From Chloroflexota bacterium (lineage in GTDB: Bacteria; Chloroflexota; Dormibacteria; CF-121), in the NCBI GenBank assembly GCA_005880615.1, contig VBID01000117.1, positions 1 to 61,383 on the forward strand: a stretch of 61,383 nucleotides of DNA, given 5' to 3'. The translations under genes and the position numbers were made by a program. Under the pieces are notes generated by a model. That model saw nothing but the letters and a program-made list of their open reading frames with translations. It was not told the DNA's origin and did not search any database. How positions within the stretch are numbered: position 1 is the first letter of the stretch; every line of letters begins with the position of its first letter. Shown piece after piece: positions 7,402 through 15,117 of the stretch.

Positions 7402-10400
7402 TCACCTCCCCGCCGTGGCGTCGCCGAGGATGGCTCCGGCCTGGGGCGGTATCAGCACTTCCAGGTCCGAACCATCCCGGCCCACCGTGGCCGCGTCCAT
7501 CCGATCGATCCATTGCCCGGCGCCGGCCTCCAGCCGCCGGCGCTGCGGGCGATCACTGCGGTTGAGCACGACGATGATCGATTCGTCGCCCGCGGTGCGC
7601 CGGTACGCGTACACCGCATCGTCGGCGAGGAGGGCCTGCCGGGTCCCGCGGCGGAGTGCGACCGATTCCCGCCGAAGCTGGCCCAGTCGCTGGAAGTAGA
7701 CAAGCAGCTCCGCGTCCTGATCAGTTCCCCAGGGCATGGGCAGTCGCGCTTCGGCATTCTCCCCGGCGCCATCCTGGCGCTGGGAGAGGCCGACTTCGGT
7801 GCCGTAGTACAGGATGGGGAGGCCGGGCAGGGTGAGCAGGGCCAGCGCTGCCAGCCGGAGTTTTGCCTTGTCGCCGCCAGCCAACCACAGGAACCGGTTC
7901 ATGTCGTGGTTGTCGAGGATCGTCCCCCGCACCAGGCCCGCCAGCGACTGCTCGTGACGCTGCAGGGCTCGATCGAATTCTTTTAGTCGGATGGTCCCGT
8001 CGGCAAAGGTGCGGCGCAGCAGACCAGCCAGCCCGAAGTCGACGACCCCGTCCAGCCGGCCGCGGTACGGGGCGACGTCGGCGTCTTCTCCCGCCACCTC
8101 ACCGAGGAGGAAGGCATCGGGGCGGACCTTTCGCAACTCACGGCGCAACCGGACCCAGAAGGCGGGATCGACTCCGGGGACGTGGTCCAGCCGGAAGCCA
8201 TCGACGCCGAATTCGGTCACCCAATGCCGCGCCACCCCCACCAGGTACTCCTGCACCGTGTCCTGGCTGGTGTCGAGCTCGGGGAGAACGATGTGATCGA
8301 AAAACGACCGGTAATAGTGCGGCCACTGCCAGAACCGGTAGAAGCTGGCCGGCCCGGCGTCCTCCTGCACGGCCTTGACAAACAGCGGGTGGGTTCGCCC
8401 GGTGTGGTTGGGCACAAAGTCGAGGATCACGCGCACACCCCGGGCATGCACCTCCTCCACCAGGCGATGAAGGGCGGCGTCGCCGCCGTAGCGAGGCTCG
8501 ACCGCGAAATGGTCGGCCTGGTCGTAGCCGTGATGGCTCGGGCTGCGCAGCACCGGGCTGAGCCACAGCACGTTCACGCCCAGGGCTGCGATGTGGTCGA
8601 GGTGGTCCCGAATGCCATCCAGGGTGCCACCGTAGAGCTGCGTGGCCGAGCCCAGCGGCGGCCACGGCTGGCCACCCGCCATGGCGAACCGATCCACCAT
8701 GACGTGGTAGGCAAGGGCGTCGCTGGCCCAGTCCGGCGGGTCGGCCGGTTCCACCTCGACAGCAAATTCCTGGCCCCCAAGGCGGGGATCGGCGTCGGTG
8801 GCGTAGAGGGGCGGGCCATCCGGCCGATCGCCCCGGATGCGATAGCGGACCACCGTGGCGGGCTCCGCGATGGGCAGGGTGGCCCGCCACACCGTCACCC
8901 CGTGGCCGTTGGAGGCAGCCTTGACCAGCGGCAGCGCAGCCCCGCCTGCAATCTCAGCGGTGACCGACTTCAGCGCCACTCCGGCCCGCGATTCCACCTC
9001 CAGCTCTGGTGCCGCCCCGGCCGTGCCGGCCGGCACTGGCAGCCCGTAATGGAACAGACCGCCATACAGAGCCCGGGCACGCCGCAGTCGTTGGGCTGAT
9101 GGGTTGTCGTCGAAGAAGTAGTCCCGGCTATGTTGAGCCGGCGGCGGGATCATCGCGTGCACGACTTCGAGGAACCAGGCGTGCGCCCAGGCGAGCGGGA
9201 CCACCCAGATGGCTGCACCGGTCCTGGCATCGACTTGCTCCCCCAGCAGGCCGGTCGCGGTGCGATCCTGCAGGACGCGATCGATGAGCGGAAGCGCGTC
9301 GCGGGTCCGGCCCGTGCGCAGGTAGTGCCAGGCCAGCCACAGGCTGAACAGGGGCCAGGGGTTGCCGCCGCGGTAGGTGTCGCCGCGGTAGCGTCGCACC
9401 CGGCCCGAGGGCAGGACCAGGGCTTTCTCGATAGCCTGGACGGTGGCCATCAGGCGCGGGTCGTCAGCGGCCAGTACGCCGAAGGGCACGCTTAGCCCCA
9501 GCAGGCTGGCATCCGGCGTGAAGTCCGGGACCGGCTCGACACTGTGATCCTGGACCAGGGCCCGGGCCAGCGCCCCGCTCCGGGGGTCGACCGGCCAGGC
9601 GTCCAGGGCCATGCGCAGCCGTTCTTCGCATCGCGACAGCAGCGAGCCGGCTTCGCGATCGTGGGCGTCGCGAGCACGTGCCGCCCAGGCGGTGGCGGCC
9701 GCCAGCAGGGCCGCCAGCGTGTAGAGGTGGGCGGCGTCCTGGTCCTCCCACAGGTTCTGCGTCACCGGCGGCCAGCCCGTTTCGGCGGCCAGCTGGGTGA
9801 CGGCGCGAAACGTGCGGACCGCGGCCGGCAGGCCTCGCTCCGCCAGCGAGCCGTCCCACGCGACGCGGAGATGCTGGTCCAGTCCCCAGAGAACGGCGGC
9901 GCTTTCGTCCAGCTGATGGACCGCCCACGACGGCGCCCGGACACCGTCGGCGAAATAGCGCTGCTCCCAGATGCCGCTATCCGGCTGCAGCGCCAGGATC
10001 CATTCGTAGAAAGCACGGGAGGCCCCCCGTTCGCCCGCGACATCGAGGGCGTGGGCAATGAACGCCCCATCGCGCGGCCAGCTATACCCGTAGCCGCCGC
10101 TGCCCCGGTACTGGGCGTCCACCGGCGGCGCCGCCATCAGGGCGCCGCTGCGGTCAGTCAGTTGGGCGATCGTCAGAATGCTGCGCGCGTAGCCGTCGGA
10201 GGCCGGGGCGCGAACCCGGGCCAGGCCCGCGATGCCGTCCAGCGCCGCCGCCCGGGTTGCCCCGCTCAGCGGCGGTGGCGCGAATTCCGACGGCCACCCG
10301 GCGGAGCCGTCCAGCTGGCGGCGGAGCTCGACCAGGCGATCGATCACCTCCGGCGACGAGCCCAGCGCGATAAGCAGCAGGACAGGGCGCCCCGACTGGG

Positions 10401-10983
10401 CCGTGACGTCAAGCGTCGCGGCGACCTCGCCAACCGCCGCCAGCCGGGAGCCGGCCGGACGGCTCACGCCACCCCCACCCGCACCCTTCGCCTGGGCGCG
10501 GACCTCCGAAGCCCGCGGGCTCGCCCCGATGGCCAGCGCGTATTCGCGGAAGTAGGCGTACAGCACATCGCGGTCGGGATGGTAGATGAGGGCATTGGCC
10601 AGCACCTGGCCTCCCACCTGTGGCGCCAGCTCCCACCGGAGCCGGGCCGCGGCGGGCCCGTCGATGCGGACCGCAATGGCCAGGGCATCCCCGATGGCCG
10701 CGGCCCGCTGCTCGATCCGCAGGCGGCCTCCAGCTCGCTCCGAGCGGGTGGTCAGGACGTTGGTGCCCGGCACGTAGGTCTGCACGTGGCGCCAGCCGGG
10801 TCCGTCCAGCCAGTCCAGCGTCCGGGTACCGATCGCGATGCGGCTCGACCGCACGTGCTGCGGATAGTCCAGGTGGGGACCGGTGAGCATGCGCAGCGAC
10901 CCGGCCCCGTCGAATCCGGCCAGCAGCCGGCCGTTCCCCACGATGGCCGCAACTTCCAGCGGTGTCGGCGCGGGCCGGACCAC
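7402..10983 (-). CDS. GH15-GH13 fusion: glucoamylase-like domain plus neopullulanase/alpha-amylase
   Basis: A 1193-residue bifunctional protein. Residues about 1-600 form a GH15-like module: GYGYSWPRDGAFIAHALDVA near 300, VHQLDESAAVLWGLDQHL, and QNLWEDQDAAHLYTLAALLA. A beta-sandwich (E-set-like) linker follows. Residues about 750-1190 form a GH13 barrel with region I DFVPNH (about 851), region II GFRLDHV carrying the nucleophile Asp (about 927), region III LLGEV carrying the acid Glu (about 960) and region IV LDNHDM (about 1021). There is no signal peptide, so it probably acts on imported maltodextrins in the cytoplasm. It is first in the operon, directly behind the LacI-type operators. A single protein cutting internal bonds and trimming ends is the functional inference. 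Confidence 0.9.
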   Translation of the reverse strand: MVRPAPTPLEVAAIVGNGRLLAGFDGAGSLRMLTGPHLDYPQHVRSSRIAIGTRTLDWLDGPGWRHVQTYVPGTNVLTTRSERAGGRLRIEQRAAAIGDALAIAVRIDGPAAARLRWELAPQVGGQVLANALIYHPDRDVLYAYFREYALAIGASPRASEVRAQAKGAGGGGVSRPAGSRLAAVGEVAATLDVTAQSGRPVLLLIALGSSPEVIDRLVELRRQLDGSAGWPSEFAPPPLSGATRAAALDGIAGLARVRAPASDGYARSILTIAQLTDRSGALMAAPPVDAQYRGSGGYGYSWPRDGAFIAHALDVAGERGASRAFYEWILALQPDSGIWEQRYFADGVRAPSWAVHQLDESAAVLWGLDQHLRVAWDGSLAERGLPAAVRTFRAVTQLAAETGWPPVTQNLWEDQDAAHLYTLAALLAAATAWAARARDAHDREAGSLLSRCEERLRMALDAWPVDPRSGALARALVQDHSVEPVPDFTPDASLLGLSVPFGVLAADDPRLMATVQAIEKALVLPSGRVRRYRGDTYRGGNPWPLFSLWLAWHYLRTGRTRDALPLIDRVLQDRTATGLLGEQVDARTGAAIWVVPLAWAHAWFLEVVHAMIPPPAQHSRDYFFDDNPSAQRLRRARALYGGLFHYGLPVPAGTAGAAPELEVESRAGVALKSVTAEIAGGAALPLVKAASNGHGVTVWRATLPIAEPATVVRYRIRGDRPDGPPLYATDADPRLGGQEFAVEVEPADPPDWASDALAYHVMVDRFAMAGGQPWPPLGSATQLYGGTLDGIRDHLDHIAALGVNVLWLSPVLRSPSHHGYDQADHFAVEPRYGGDAALHRLVEEVHARGVRVILDFVPNHTGRTHPLFVKAVQEDAGPASFYRFWQWPHYYRSFFDHIVLPELDTSQDTVQEYLVGVARHWVTEFGVDGFRLDHVPGVDPAFWVRLRRELRKVRPDAFLLGEVAGEDADVAPYRGRLDGVVDFGLAGLLRRTFADGTIRLKEFDRALQRHEQSLAGLVRGTILDNHDMNRFLWLAGGDKAKLRLAALALLTLPGLPILYYGTEVGLSQRQDGAGENAEARLPMPWGTDQDAELLVYFQRLGQLRRESVALRRGTRQALLADDAVYAYRRTAGDESIIVVLNRSDRPQRRRLEAGAGQWIDRMDAATVGRDGSDLEVLIPPQAGAILGDATAGR

Positions 10984-11008
10984 CTTCCCTCTTCTTCCCC
11001 TCTTGTCC

Positions 11009-11033
11009 TAAAACGCTTTACTAAAGCGCTTTA
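11009..11033 (-). promoter_or_regulatory. Two tandem LacI-family operators
   Basis: The perfect 12-bp palindrome TAAAGCGCTTTA (11022-11033) is followed by the near-copy TAAAACGCTTTA (11009-11020), centres 13 bp apart. The central CG in an A/T-flanked palindrome is characteristic of LacI-family sites. They overlap the expected transcription start and lie just downstream of the -10 box, the classic position for a repressor. The operon encodes its own LacI-type protein. Confidence 0.85.
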
Positions 11034-11037
11034 GGCG

Positions 11038-11066
11038 ACTGTAGCGGGCTCCCCGAGCCGTGTCAA
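11038..11066 (-). promoter_or_regulatory. Sigma70-type promoter of the alpha-glucan operon
   Basis: On the minus strand TTGACA (11066-11061) is separated by exactly 17 bp from TACAGT (11043-11038). The predicted start near 11031 falls inside the tandem operators. The leader to the first ATG is about 50 nt and contains a purine-rich GGGAAGAAGAGGGAAGG tract usable as a ribosome-binding site. Confidence 0.85.
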
Positions 11067-11100
11067 GCCGGAAACAGCTGTTCGGGCTGGGCCGCCGCCA

Positions 11101-11131
11101 CCCTCCCCTACCATTCCCAATGGAGAGGGGA
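11101..11131 (-). terminator. Hairpin 3' of the aldolase gene, possible terminator
   Basis: CCATT-CCC-AATGG forms an inner stem, and flanking CTCCCCT/AGAGGGG can extend it. It begins 5 bp past the aldolase stop. No T-tract follows on the minus strand, so intrinsic termination is uncertain. Similar C-rich/G-rich hairpins occur at 17205-17232 and 53056-53076. Confidence 0.4.
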
Positions 11132-11135
11132 ACCT

Positions 11136-12212
11136 TTAGGCGATGGTTACCTGGTCCATCAGGTAAACGTCCTGGACCGCATTCAGCAACGCCACGCCGT
11201 CTTTGAACGGTCGCTGGAAGGCCTTGCGCCCGGTGATCAGGCCCATCCCGCCGGCCCGCTTGTTGATGACGGCGGTCTTAACCGCCTCCTTGAGATCGTT
11301 GTCCCCCACCGAGGCGCCGCCCGAGTTGATCAGGCCGCTGCGGCCCAGGTAGCAGTTGATGACCTGGTAGCGGGTGAGGTCGATAGGATGGTTGGTGGTC
11401 AGCTTGTCGTAGACCTTGGCGGTGGTCTTGCCGAATTTCAGGACCTCAAAGCCCCGGTTGGTCTCCGGCAGTTTCTGCTTGATGATGTCGGCCTCGATGC
11501 TGACTCCCAGGTGGTTCGCCTGGCCGGTCAGGTCGGCGGCAAGGTGGTAGTCGACGCCATCCTTCACAAACGCCGCATTGCGGAGATAGCACCAGAGCAC
11601 CGTGGCCATGCCCAGCTGATGAGCTTCATGAAAGGCCACCGCGATCTCCTGCAGTTGCCGGTCGGCCTGGTCTGAACCGAAATAGATGGTGGCCCCCACG
11701 GCCACCGCACCCAGCTCCCACGCCTCCTTGACCGTGCCGAACAGGATCTGGTCGTACTTGTTGGGGTAGGTGAGCAGCTCGTTGTGGTTGAGCTTGCAGA
11801 TGAAGGGGATCCGGTGCGCGTACTTGCGCGCCACCGAGCCCAGCACCCCGAAGGTGGAGGCCACCGCGTTGCAGCCGCCTTCGATGGCCAGCTCCACGAT
11901 TTTCTCTCCGTCGAAATAGGCGGGGTTGGCCGCAAATGAGGCGCCGGCCGTATGCTCGATCCCCTGGTCCACCGGCAGGATGGACAGGTAGCCGGTGCCA
12001 CCCAATCGGCCGTGGTCGAACAGCGACTGCAGGCTGCGCAGGGCCCGGGTGGGCCGATCGCTGCCGATCCAGATCCGTTCCACGAAGTCCGGACCGGGCA
12101 GATGCAGTTGAGATTTGGGAATGGTGTTCGAGGTGTGCTGCAGGAGATCCTTGGCATCGTCGCCGAGGATGGACTCCAGCGCGGTTAGCGAGGTCGCGGT
12201 AGCGGTTGCCAT
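11136..12212 (-). CDS. fbaB: Class I fructose-bisphosphate aldolase, DhnA/FbaB type
   Basis: This 358-residue protein matches the length of E. coli FbaB (about 350). It contains the DhnA-type segments [74 protein letters not shown] and [12 protein letters not shown], and ends near [17 protein letters not shown]. Class I enzymes cleave fructose 1,6-bisphosphate through a lysine Schiff base and need no metal. The catalytic Lys is probably in the [11 protein letters not shown] segment or nearby. A GGAGG site precedes the ATG. It is transcribed alone, away from the TauE gene, and links the sugar operon to glycolysis or gluconeogenesis. Confidence 0.92.
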   Translation of the reverse strand: MATATATSLTALESILGDDAKDLLQHTSNTIPKSQLHLPGPDFVERIWIGSDRPTRALRSLQSLFDHGRLGGTGYLSILPVDQGIEHTAGASFAANPAYFDGEKIVELAIEGGCNAVASTFGVLGSVARKYAHRIPFICKLNHNELLTYPNKYDQILFGTVKEAWELGAVAVGATIYFGSDQADRQLQEIAVAFHEAHQLGMATVLWCYLRNAAFVKDGVDYHLAADLTGQANHLGVSIEADIIKQKLPETNRGFEVLKFGKTTAKVYDKLTTNHPIDLTRYQVINCYLGRSGLINSGGASVGDNDLKEAVKTAVINKRAGGMGLITGRKAFQRPFKDGVALLNAVQDVYLMDQVTIA

Positions 12213-12255
12213 CCAGCTCGTCCTCCAATGGAACGGTTTGCTTTCAGTTTAGTCT

Positions 12256-12269
12256 GGATTCGGGCTAAG
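12256..12269. repeat. Solo terminus of the dispersed repeat
   Basis: GGATTCGGGCTAAG matches the outer end of the right terminal repeat. It lies in the divergent promoter region between the aldolase and TauE genes. Confidence 0.6.
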
Positions 12270-12295
12270 TCCGGCGCTGACCCTACACTGGGGCG

Positions 12296-13087
12296 GTGCG
12301 CAGGCGGACGGTGACGGTCGCCGTCGGGGTGGCCACCGGTCTGCTAGCCGGGCTGCTGGGCGTGGGGGGCGGCCTGATTATGGTGCCCGGGATGACGCAG
12401 CTGCTGAAGATGCGCCAGCACGAGGCGGTCGGCACCTCACTGCTGGTGATCATCCCCATCGCCCTGGTGGGCGCCCTGGTGCTGGGCCAGAGCCACGACG
12501 TCGATCCCCTGGTGGGCGTGATCCTGGCGGTCGCCTCGATTGGCGGCGCCGTGCTGGGCGCCAGGCTCACCCGGACGCTCTCGGACCGGACCCTGCGCCG
12601 CGTGTTCGCGATAGCGGTGCTCGTGGTCGCGGTCATCATGCTCGTCAGTGCTGGTGCCACCATGCTGCACGAGGGCATCGGCTTCCACCCGGGCTCCCGC
12701 CCCTCGGGGGCGCTGCTGGTCGTCCTCGGGCTCGCCATCGGCCTGCTGACCGGCATCGTCAGCGGGCTGCTCGGCATTGGCGGCGGCATCGTCATGGTCC
12801 CGGCGATGGTGCTCAGCCTGGGGCTATCCCAACACCTGGCTCAGGGCACCTCGCTGTTCGTCATCGTTCCCACCGCGGCCGCGGGCTCGGTCACCCACTT
12901 CCGGCTGGGGAACATCCGGCTGGTCGTGGCGGGCTGGCTCGCCATCGGCGGCGTCGCCGGGGCCCTCGCCGGAGCCATGCTGGCCCTGCTGGTGCCCGAC
13001 CAGGGGCTTCGCCTCCTGTTCGCGCTCTTCCTGCTCTACACCAGTGCTCGCTTGTTTAGAGACCCCGGTGCGGCAGCCGTAGAATGA
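12296..13087 (+). CDS. TauE/SafE-family (sulfite exporter/DUF81) membrane protein
   Basis: A 263-residue protein with about eight membrane helices and the characteristic internal duplication: GLLGVGGGLIMVPGMTQLL near residue 20 and GLLGIGGGIVMVPAMVLSLG near 155. The family moves sulfur-containing or other small organic anions across the inner membrane, and substrates vary and cannot be read from sequence. It begins at a GTG, with TACACT (12284-12289) six bases upstream, so the mRNA may be leaderless. The next small gene follows after 7 bp and is probably co-transcribed. Confidence 0.9.
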   Translation: MRRRTVTVAVGVATGLLAGLLGVGGGLIMVPGMTQLLKMRQHEAVGTSLLVIIPIALVGALVLGQSHDVDPLVGVILAVASIGGAVLGARLTRTLSDRTLRRVFAIAVLVVAVIMLVSAGATMLHEGIGFHPGSRPSGALLVVLGLAIGLLTGIVSGLLGIGGGIVMVPAMVLSLGLSQHLAQGTSLFVIVPTAAAGSVTHFRLGNIRLVVAGWLAIGGVAGALAGAMLALLVPDQGLRLLFALFLLYTSARLFRDPGAAAVE

Positions 13088-13094
13088 GACCCCG

Positions 13095-13448
13095 ATGTCT
13101 CTGACCGACGCCGCCGTCTACGTGTTTGGCGGGTATGTCGTCTTGATCATTCTGGTGGCGGCGTTCCTCAGCATTTCGAGTGGGGTGGGCGAGCAGGCAG
13201 CTGTTGTCGCCGAGCCGGAGGATAGCGGCCCACTGGTGCTCCGTCAGCAGCAGGGCGTGATGCCACCCAAGCCCTGGGGATTCCGACCCGCCGTCAAGCA
13301 CTCGCACTATGACCCGGCGCCCTGGCAGGTGCGCCCTCCCGAAGGCGAGGAGGACAGCCTGGAGAATGTCGACCGCGCCACCGAGATCAAACGCGAGCTG
13401 GGCAGCGAGCACCCGCCCTGGGACCGGCTGGACCGGCGCGGCCTCTAG
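13095..13448 (+). CDS. Small membrane-anchored protein of unknown function, 117 aa
   Basis: It begins MSLTDAAVYVFGGYVVLIIL, a single N-terminal transmembrane helix (about residues 7-28). A hydrophilic, Pro- and Glu-rich tail with the aromatic segment PPKPWGFRPAVKHSHYDPAP follows. No family is recognised. It follows the TauE/SafE gene by 7 bp in the same direction, suggesting an accessory membrane role. It converges with arsC across a 7-bp gap. Confidence 0.6.
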   Translation: MSLTDAAVYVFGGYVVLIILVAAFLSISSGVGEQAAVVAEPEDSGPLVLRQQQGVMPPKPWGFRPAVKHSHYDPAPWQVRPPEGEEDSLENVDRATEIKRELGSEHPPWDRLDRRGL

Positions 13449-13455
13449 ACCCGGG

Positions 13456-13860
13456 CTACGCGCCCGCCGGCCTGTCCAGCTGTCCGACCAGCTCCGTCAC
13501 GCGGTGCCCGATGTCGTCACGGGTGGCCCGTACTTCTGCCAGCGGCCGTCCCGCCGGATCCGGCAGATCCCAGTCGACGTACCGCTTCCCCGGGAGGTAG
13601 GGGCACTCGTCACCGCAGCCCATGGTGACCACCACGTCAGCCCATTCCGCCAGGTCATCGGTCAACGGTCGCGGCACGCGTCCGGAAAGGTCGATCCCGA
13701 CCTCCCGCATGGCCTCGACCGCGGCCGGATGGACCCGCGGTCCGGGTTGCGTGCCCGCGGATCGGGCTTCGTGCCGCCCCTGGGCGGCCCGCTCGAACAG
13801 TGCCTGGCTCATCTGCGAGCGGCCGGCATTGTGCAGGCAGACGAAGAGGACCCGGGCCAC
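13456..13860 (-). CDS. arsC: Arsenate reductase, low-molecular-weight phosphatase type
   Basis: A 134-residue protein with the phosphatase P-loop CLHNAGRS (Cys8 to Ser15), the redox cysteines Cys82 and Cys86 in VVVTMGCGDECPY, and the acid DLPDP near residue 98-102. This is the thioredoxin-coupled ArsC type, which reduces arsenate to arsenite through a relay of three cysteines. The spacing matches S. aureus ArsC (Cys10, 82, 89) closely. It lies 9 bp after arsR and is presumably co-transcribed with it. No ArsB or Acr3 pump is encoded here, so arsenite is probably handled by ArsM. Confidence 0.9.
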   Translation of the reverse strand: MARVLFVCLHNAGRSQMSQALFERAAQGRHEARSAGTQPGPRVHPAAVEAMREVGIDLSGRVPRPLTDDLAEWADVVVTMGCGDECPYLPGKRYVDWDLPDPAGRPLAEVRATRDDIGHRVTELVGQLDRPAGA

Positions 13861-13869
13861 GGCTCGGCG

Positions 13870-14211
13870 CTAGCCGACGACGTCCATCAGGGCTCGGGTG
13901 GCGGGCTCGAGCTGGGGGCGAAGGCGGTAGTAGGACCAGATGCCCTTGCGCGACACCTCCACCAGGCCGGCGGCGCGCAACTTGCTCATGTGGTGCGAGA
14001 TGGTGGGCTGCGAGAAATTGAATGCCGCCGTAAAGTCGCAGATGCAGACGGGCTGCTGCGCGCGTTTCAGCATCCCGATCATCTGCAAGCGGGTGGGATC
14101 GGCCAGCGCCTTCAGCACGTCAACCGTGCGATCCACCCGGCCTGGCGAGAGCGGCATGGGCGGTGGGGAGCAGACCCCCTTCGCCCGGTCGGGTACCGCG
14201 AAGGCCTTCAT
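13870..14211 (-). CDS. arsR: ArsR-family metalloregulator
   Basis: A 113-residue winged-helix repressor: VLKALADPTRLQMIGMLKRA, then the metal site VCICDF (Cys56 and Cys58, on the helix equivalent to ELCVCDL of classical ArsR), then SQPTISHHMSKLRAAGLVEV as the recognition helix and KGIWSYYRL as the wing. As(III) or Sb(III) binding to the cysteines releases the operator. It is divergent from arsM and followed by arsC. TACACT (14219-14224) lies 7 nt before its ATG, suggesting a leaderless transcript. Confidence 0.92.
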   Translation of the reverse strand: MKAFAVPDRAKGVCSPPPMPLSPGRVDRTVDVLKALADPTRLQMIGMLKRAQQPVCICDFTAAFNFSQPTISHHMSKLRAAGLVEVSRKGIWSYYRLRPQLEPATRALMDVVG

Positions 14212-14233
14212 CGATTTCAGTGTAGCATACCCA

Positions 14234-14267
14234 TTGACAAACGTCTATCGATGCGATAGCCTATGGC
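14234..14267. promoter_or_regulatory. Candidate ArsR operator and arsM promoter
   Basis: Perfect inverted repeat CTATCG-ATG-CGATAG at 14245-14259, in the 105-bp divergent arsR/arsM intergenic region. A TTGACA (14234-14239) on the plus strand lies just upstream, and TAGCCT at 14257-14262 sits 17 bp further on as a weak -10. A repressor bound to the palindrome would cover this promoter. Confidence 0.55.
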
Positions 14268-14316
14268 ATAGATCGTTGTCGATGGAGACGGCGAACTCCC
14301 ACTCAGGAGGTCGGAC

Positions 14317-15087
14317 ATGGACTCGATCCGCGACGCGGTGCGCAGCCGATACGCCAGGACTGCGATCCAGATGCAGGAAACCGGCAGGTGTTGCGATTCG
14401 GCGTGCTGCGGGGGCACCGACGCCATCTCCGGACCCATTCACGAGGCGGACTACGTCACCTCAGAGCTGGCGGAGGTGGGCCTGACCACCGGCGCCAGCC
14501 TGGGCTGTGGCAACCCCACCGCCCTGGCGGAGCTCCACCCCGGCGAGATCGTGCTCGACCTCGGCAGCGGGGCCGGCCTTGACGTCCTGCTGTCGGCCCG
14601 CCGGGTGGCGCCCGATGGTCACGCCTATGGGGTCGACATGACCGACGAGATGCTCGCCCTCGCCAACGCCAACAAGGCCAAGGCGGGCATCCAGAACGCC
14701 ACCTTCCTGAAGGGCACCATCGAAGCCGTGCCGCTTCCAGATGCCTCCACCGACGTCGTGATTTCCAACTGCGTCATCAACCTGGCCGCGGACAAGAGCG
14801 CTGTGCTCCGGGAAGCCTTCAGGGTGCTCAGACCGGGTGGACGGCTGGCAGTCGCCGATATGGTGGAGGTGGAGCCGCTGCCGGCGGAAGTGAAGGGCGC
14901 CCTGGATGCGTGGTCGGGTTGCGTGGCCGGGACGATCCCGGTGGCCGCTTACGAGTCGGCCCTGGTCTCGGCCGGTTTTGTTGACCTGGAGGTCGAGATC
15001 ACACAGACCTTCGGTCCCGGCGAAGCCGGGCTGCCCGCCGGCGACGGAAAGATCGCCAGCGCCTACATCCGCGCCCGGAGGCCTTAG
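14317..15087 (+). CDS. arsM: Arsenite S-adenosylmethionine methyltransferase
   Basis: This 256-residue protein has the SAM motif EIVLDLGSGAGLDVLLSARR (near 78-97) and the three ArsM cysteines: Cys64 (SLGCGNP), Cys152 (VISNCVIN) and Cys202 (WSGCVAG). A Cys-rich stretch ETGRCCDSACCGG lies at 21-33. ArsM methylates As(III) in steps to methylated, partly volatile species. The RBS is AGGAGG just before the ATG. It is divergent from arsR and shares its regulatory region. The TAG stop lies in a palindromic terminus of the dispersed repeat. Confidence 0.95.
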   Translation: MDSIRDAVRSRYARTAIQMQETGRCCDSACCGGTDAISGPIHEADYVTSELAEVGLTTGASLGCGNPTALAELHPGEIVLDLGSGAGLDVLLSARRVAPDGHAYGVDMTDEMLALANANKAKAGIQNATFLKGTIEAVPLPDASTDVVISNCVINLAADKSAVLREAFRVLRPGGRLAVADMVEVEPLPAEVKGALDAWSGCVAGTIPVAAYESALVSAGFVDLEVEITQTFGPGEAGLPAGDGKIASAYIRARRP

Positions 15088-15106
15088 CCCGGATCCGGGC
15101 TTAGCC
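15085..15106. repeat. Palindromic remnant: two joined repeat termini
   Basis: AGCCCGGATCCGGGCT (15086-15101) is a perfect 16-bp palindrome, flanked by TT and TAG. It looks like left and right termini of the dispersed element fused with loss of the interior. It contains the arsM stop codon and could act as a 3'-end hairpin for both converging genes. Confidence 0.7.
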
Positions 15107-15117
15107 CCACTCGCCGG

